Part shown: piece by piece, positions 61,814 through 64,000 of the stretch
Position numbering within the stretch: position 1 is the first letter of the stretch
Layout: every line of letters begins with the position of its first letter
DNA from: Meghimatium bilineatum
Lineage: Eukaryota > Mollusca > Gastropoda > Stylommatophora > Philomycidae
NCBI GenBank assembly: GCA_034231615.1
Contig: CM067302.1
Span: forward strand, 11,522,820-11,586,819
Direction: 5' to 3'
Length of the DNA: 64,000 nt
The notes under the pieces: model-generated
Told to the model about the DNA's origin: nothing
What the model saw: the letters and a program-made list of their open reading frames with translations, nothing else
Databases searched by the model: none
Translations under genes and position numbers: made by a program

Positions 61814-62603
61814 CATCGTCATCAAGTGCCGTCTCCGCAACGAAGGTTGGCTGCAACGTATCTCCAACATCTCCTGTCTCTTGTCTTGGTGGTGCACTCT
61901 GCTAGACTGTAACCTGTCCATCTTGTAATGTTACTCTCCCACTTGTATCTCTGCCTACCTCTTGCTCACTTCCCTTTGACTTTACCCTCAAGTAAGGTCT
62001 TCAATAGGGTGTCATGTCTTTTAATGTGTCCAAAGTATTTTATTTGCCTGATCTTTATTTCTCTTAGTAGTTCTTTCTTCATATTAAGTGTTTTTAGCAC
62101 CTCTTTATTTGTTTTTTTCTCTTTCTTTGATGTTCTCCCTATTCTTCTATATACCCACATCTCAAAGGCATCAATTTTGTCTTCTAATTGTTTATTTAGT
62201 GTCCATGTTTCTGAGCCATACATTAATATGGAATAGATGTAGCATTTTATAATTCTCATTTTTAACTTGTTTGTAATTTGTTTAGATATTAATAATTTCC
62301 TCATGTCATTGAAGGTACTTTTAGCCATTCCTATTCTCCTTTTAACTTCTGTTTCACATCTGCCATCATTTGTGACTATGTGTCCAAGATATTGATACTG
62401 TTTTACTTGTTGTAGTTTCTCTCCCTGTATGTTTATGTTTACCTCCTGTTCTTCTGTGTTTTTGCTGATTATCATGGTTTTTGTTTTTTGAATGTTTATA
62501 TCCAGTCCATATTCATTACTTGATTTATTGACTTGATCTATTAGTCTTTGTAGTTCATGTTCACTTTCTGCTAAAAGAACAGTGTCATCTGCATATCTAA
62601 TGT
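61814..62603 (-). mobile_element. Array LINE fragment, copy 12, with premature stop
   Basis: Carries the same Arg-to-stop change as copy 4. The open frame is 61966-62619. The two copies lie 20.4 kb apart with intact copies between them. Confidence 0.95.
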
Positions 62604-63528
62604 TGACATATAAACACATTCTATTTCTACTTAGTTTCTATAGTGCAAAAATCAGAAGTAAATATTTTTATAAAATCTACCTTGTATATAAATATATGAC
62701 ATATAAACACATTATTTTCCTACTTAGTTCCTATAGTGCAAAATTCAGAAGTAAACCTTTTTATAAAATATACTATGTATGTAAATATGCGACATATTAA
62801 CACATTATTTTTTCTACTTAGTTCCTATAGTGCAAAATTCAAAAACAAACATTTAAAAAAATTTACTTTTTTCTTTTTATGTGACATAAACACATTCTTT
62901 TTCTACTTTGATCCTATATTTCAAAATACAAAAAAATATACATTTAAAAAAAATTTACTTTTTTCTTTTTATGCGACATATACACACATTCTTTTTCTAC
63001 TTAGTTCGTATAGTGCAAAATTCAAAAATAAACATTTAAAAAAATTTACTTTTTTTCTTTTTATGCGAGATATAAACACATTCTTTTTCTACTTAGTTCC
63101 TTTAGTGCCACATTCAAAAATAAACATTTTTAAAAAAGTACTTTTTTCTTTTTATGCAACATATACATATATGACATATAAATAATTCTTTCTCTACTTA
63201 GTTCCTATAGTGCAAAATTCAGAAGTAAACATTTTTATAAAATATACTTTGTATGTAAATATGCAACATATATAACACATTCTTTTTCTAATAAGTTCCT
63301 ATAGTGCAAAATTGAAAAATAAACATTAACAAAAATTTTCTTTTTTTTTATGCGACATATAAACACATTCTTTTTCTACTTAGATCCTATAGTGCAAAAT
63401 TCAAAAATAAAATTTTTTTTAAATTTCCTTTTTTCTGCGACATATAAACACATTCTATTTCTACTTAGATCCTATAGTGCAAAATTCAAAAATAATTTTT
63501 TTTTAAAATGACCTTTTTTATGACATAT

Positions 63529-64000
63529 CATCATCATCAAGTGCCGTCTCCGCAACGAAGGTTGGCTGCAACATATCTCCAACATCTCCTGTCTCTTGTC
63601 TTGGTGGTGCACTCTGCTAGACTGTAACCTGTCCATCTTGTAATGTTACTCTCCCACTTGTATCTCTGCCTACCCCTTGCTCGCTTCCCTTTGACTTTAC
63701 CCTCAAGTAATGTCTTCAATAGGGTGTCATGTCTTTTAATGTGTCCAAAGTATTTTATTTGCCTGATCTTTATTTCTCTTAGTAGTTCTTTCTTCATATT
63801 AAGTGTTTTTAGCACCTCTTTATTTGTTTTTTTCTCTTTCTTTGATGTTCTCCCTATTCTTCTATATACCCACATCTCAAAGGCATCAATTTTGTCTTCT
63901 AATTGTTTATTTAGTGTCCATGTTTCTGAGCCATACATTAATATGGAATAGATGTAGCATTTTATAATTCTCATTTTTAACTTGTTTGTAATTTGTTTAG
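63529..64000 (-). mobile_element. Array LINE fragment, copy 13, cut by window end
   Basis: The 3' half is present (readable frame 63537-63974 and beyond). The tail reads CATCATCATCAAG where others have CATCGTCATCAAG. It shares three silent changes with copy 11, including ACC to ACA. Confidence 0.93.

Larger units (their letters stand above)
36529..64000. repeat. Higher-order repeat domain: satellite blocks alternating with a 790-bp LINE fragment
   Basis: Thirteen copies of one LINE insert, all minus strand, alternate with satellite blocks. Start-to-start distances are 1630, 1628, 1631, 2324, 2322, 1725, 2648, 1724, 1713, 1715, 6225 and 1715 bp. Each insert has the same two junctions with the monomer, so one insertion was amplified with its flanks by recombination, not by 13 transpositions. 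Several block types recur in order. The 2.32-kb units hold a distinctive run TTCCTACTTTTTTCTACTTAG (43467 and 45789; also 57815 without a LINE). Confidence 0.95.

Noticed and set aside
22470-64000. CRISPR-like array
   Set aside because: Monomers are contiguous and spacers are not unique. LINE inserts and an intron-bounded exon point to eukaryotic DNA, and no cas genes are present.

Overview
The window looks like repeat-dominated, AT-rich nuclear DNA of a metazoan, most likely a marine invertebrate and perhaps a mollusc. The evidence is several families of non-LTR retrotransposon (LINE) remnants, a mariner fragment, a tRNA-derived SINE-like unit, many mini- and satellite arrays, and one intron-bounded exon resembling exosome subunit Rrp4/EXOSC2. 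There are no bacterial-type operons. The species cannot be named from the sequence.

Layout. 1-22.4 kb is a mosaic of broken mobile elements and tandem repeats: LINE reverse-transcriptase fragments (195-1203, 4440-6580 with two nested insertions, 7595-7931, 9065-9580, 9758-10180, 10735-10815, 12750-13135, 16975-17150, 20525-22445), a mariner transposase remnant (6980-7275), a 50-bp minisatellite (1961-4303), and shorter arrays near 10.5, 12.0, 14.0, 14.8, 15.6 and 17.6 kb. The only host-gene candidate is a first coding exon at 18931-19052.

22.47-64.0 kb is one continuous array of roughly 91-93 bp AT-rich monomers. Four kinds of LINE-derived insert lie inside it. One is a 790-bp 5'-truncated LINE fragment with an almost intact reverse-transcriptase C-terminal frame, present 13 times because it was amplified with the satellite as a higher-order repeat (spacing about 1.63, 1.72, 2.32 or 2.65 kb). 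The second is a 170-179 bp 3' end of an RNase-H-type LINE, present 9 times in the first half. The other two are single-copy: a 784-bp zinc-finger-tailed LINE 3' fragment (59537-60320) and a 163-bp LINE-like tail (35068-35230). Target-site duplications are readable for three of the four, and those three lie at the same point of the monomer.

No complete gene is present. The main story is how an array captures retrotransposon fragments and multiplies them by recombination. If the exon at 18931 belongs to a live gene, its first intron contains at least part of this array.
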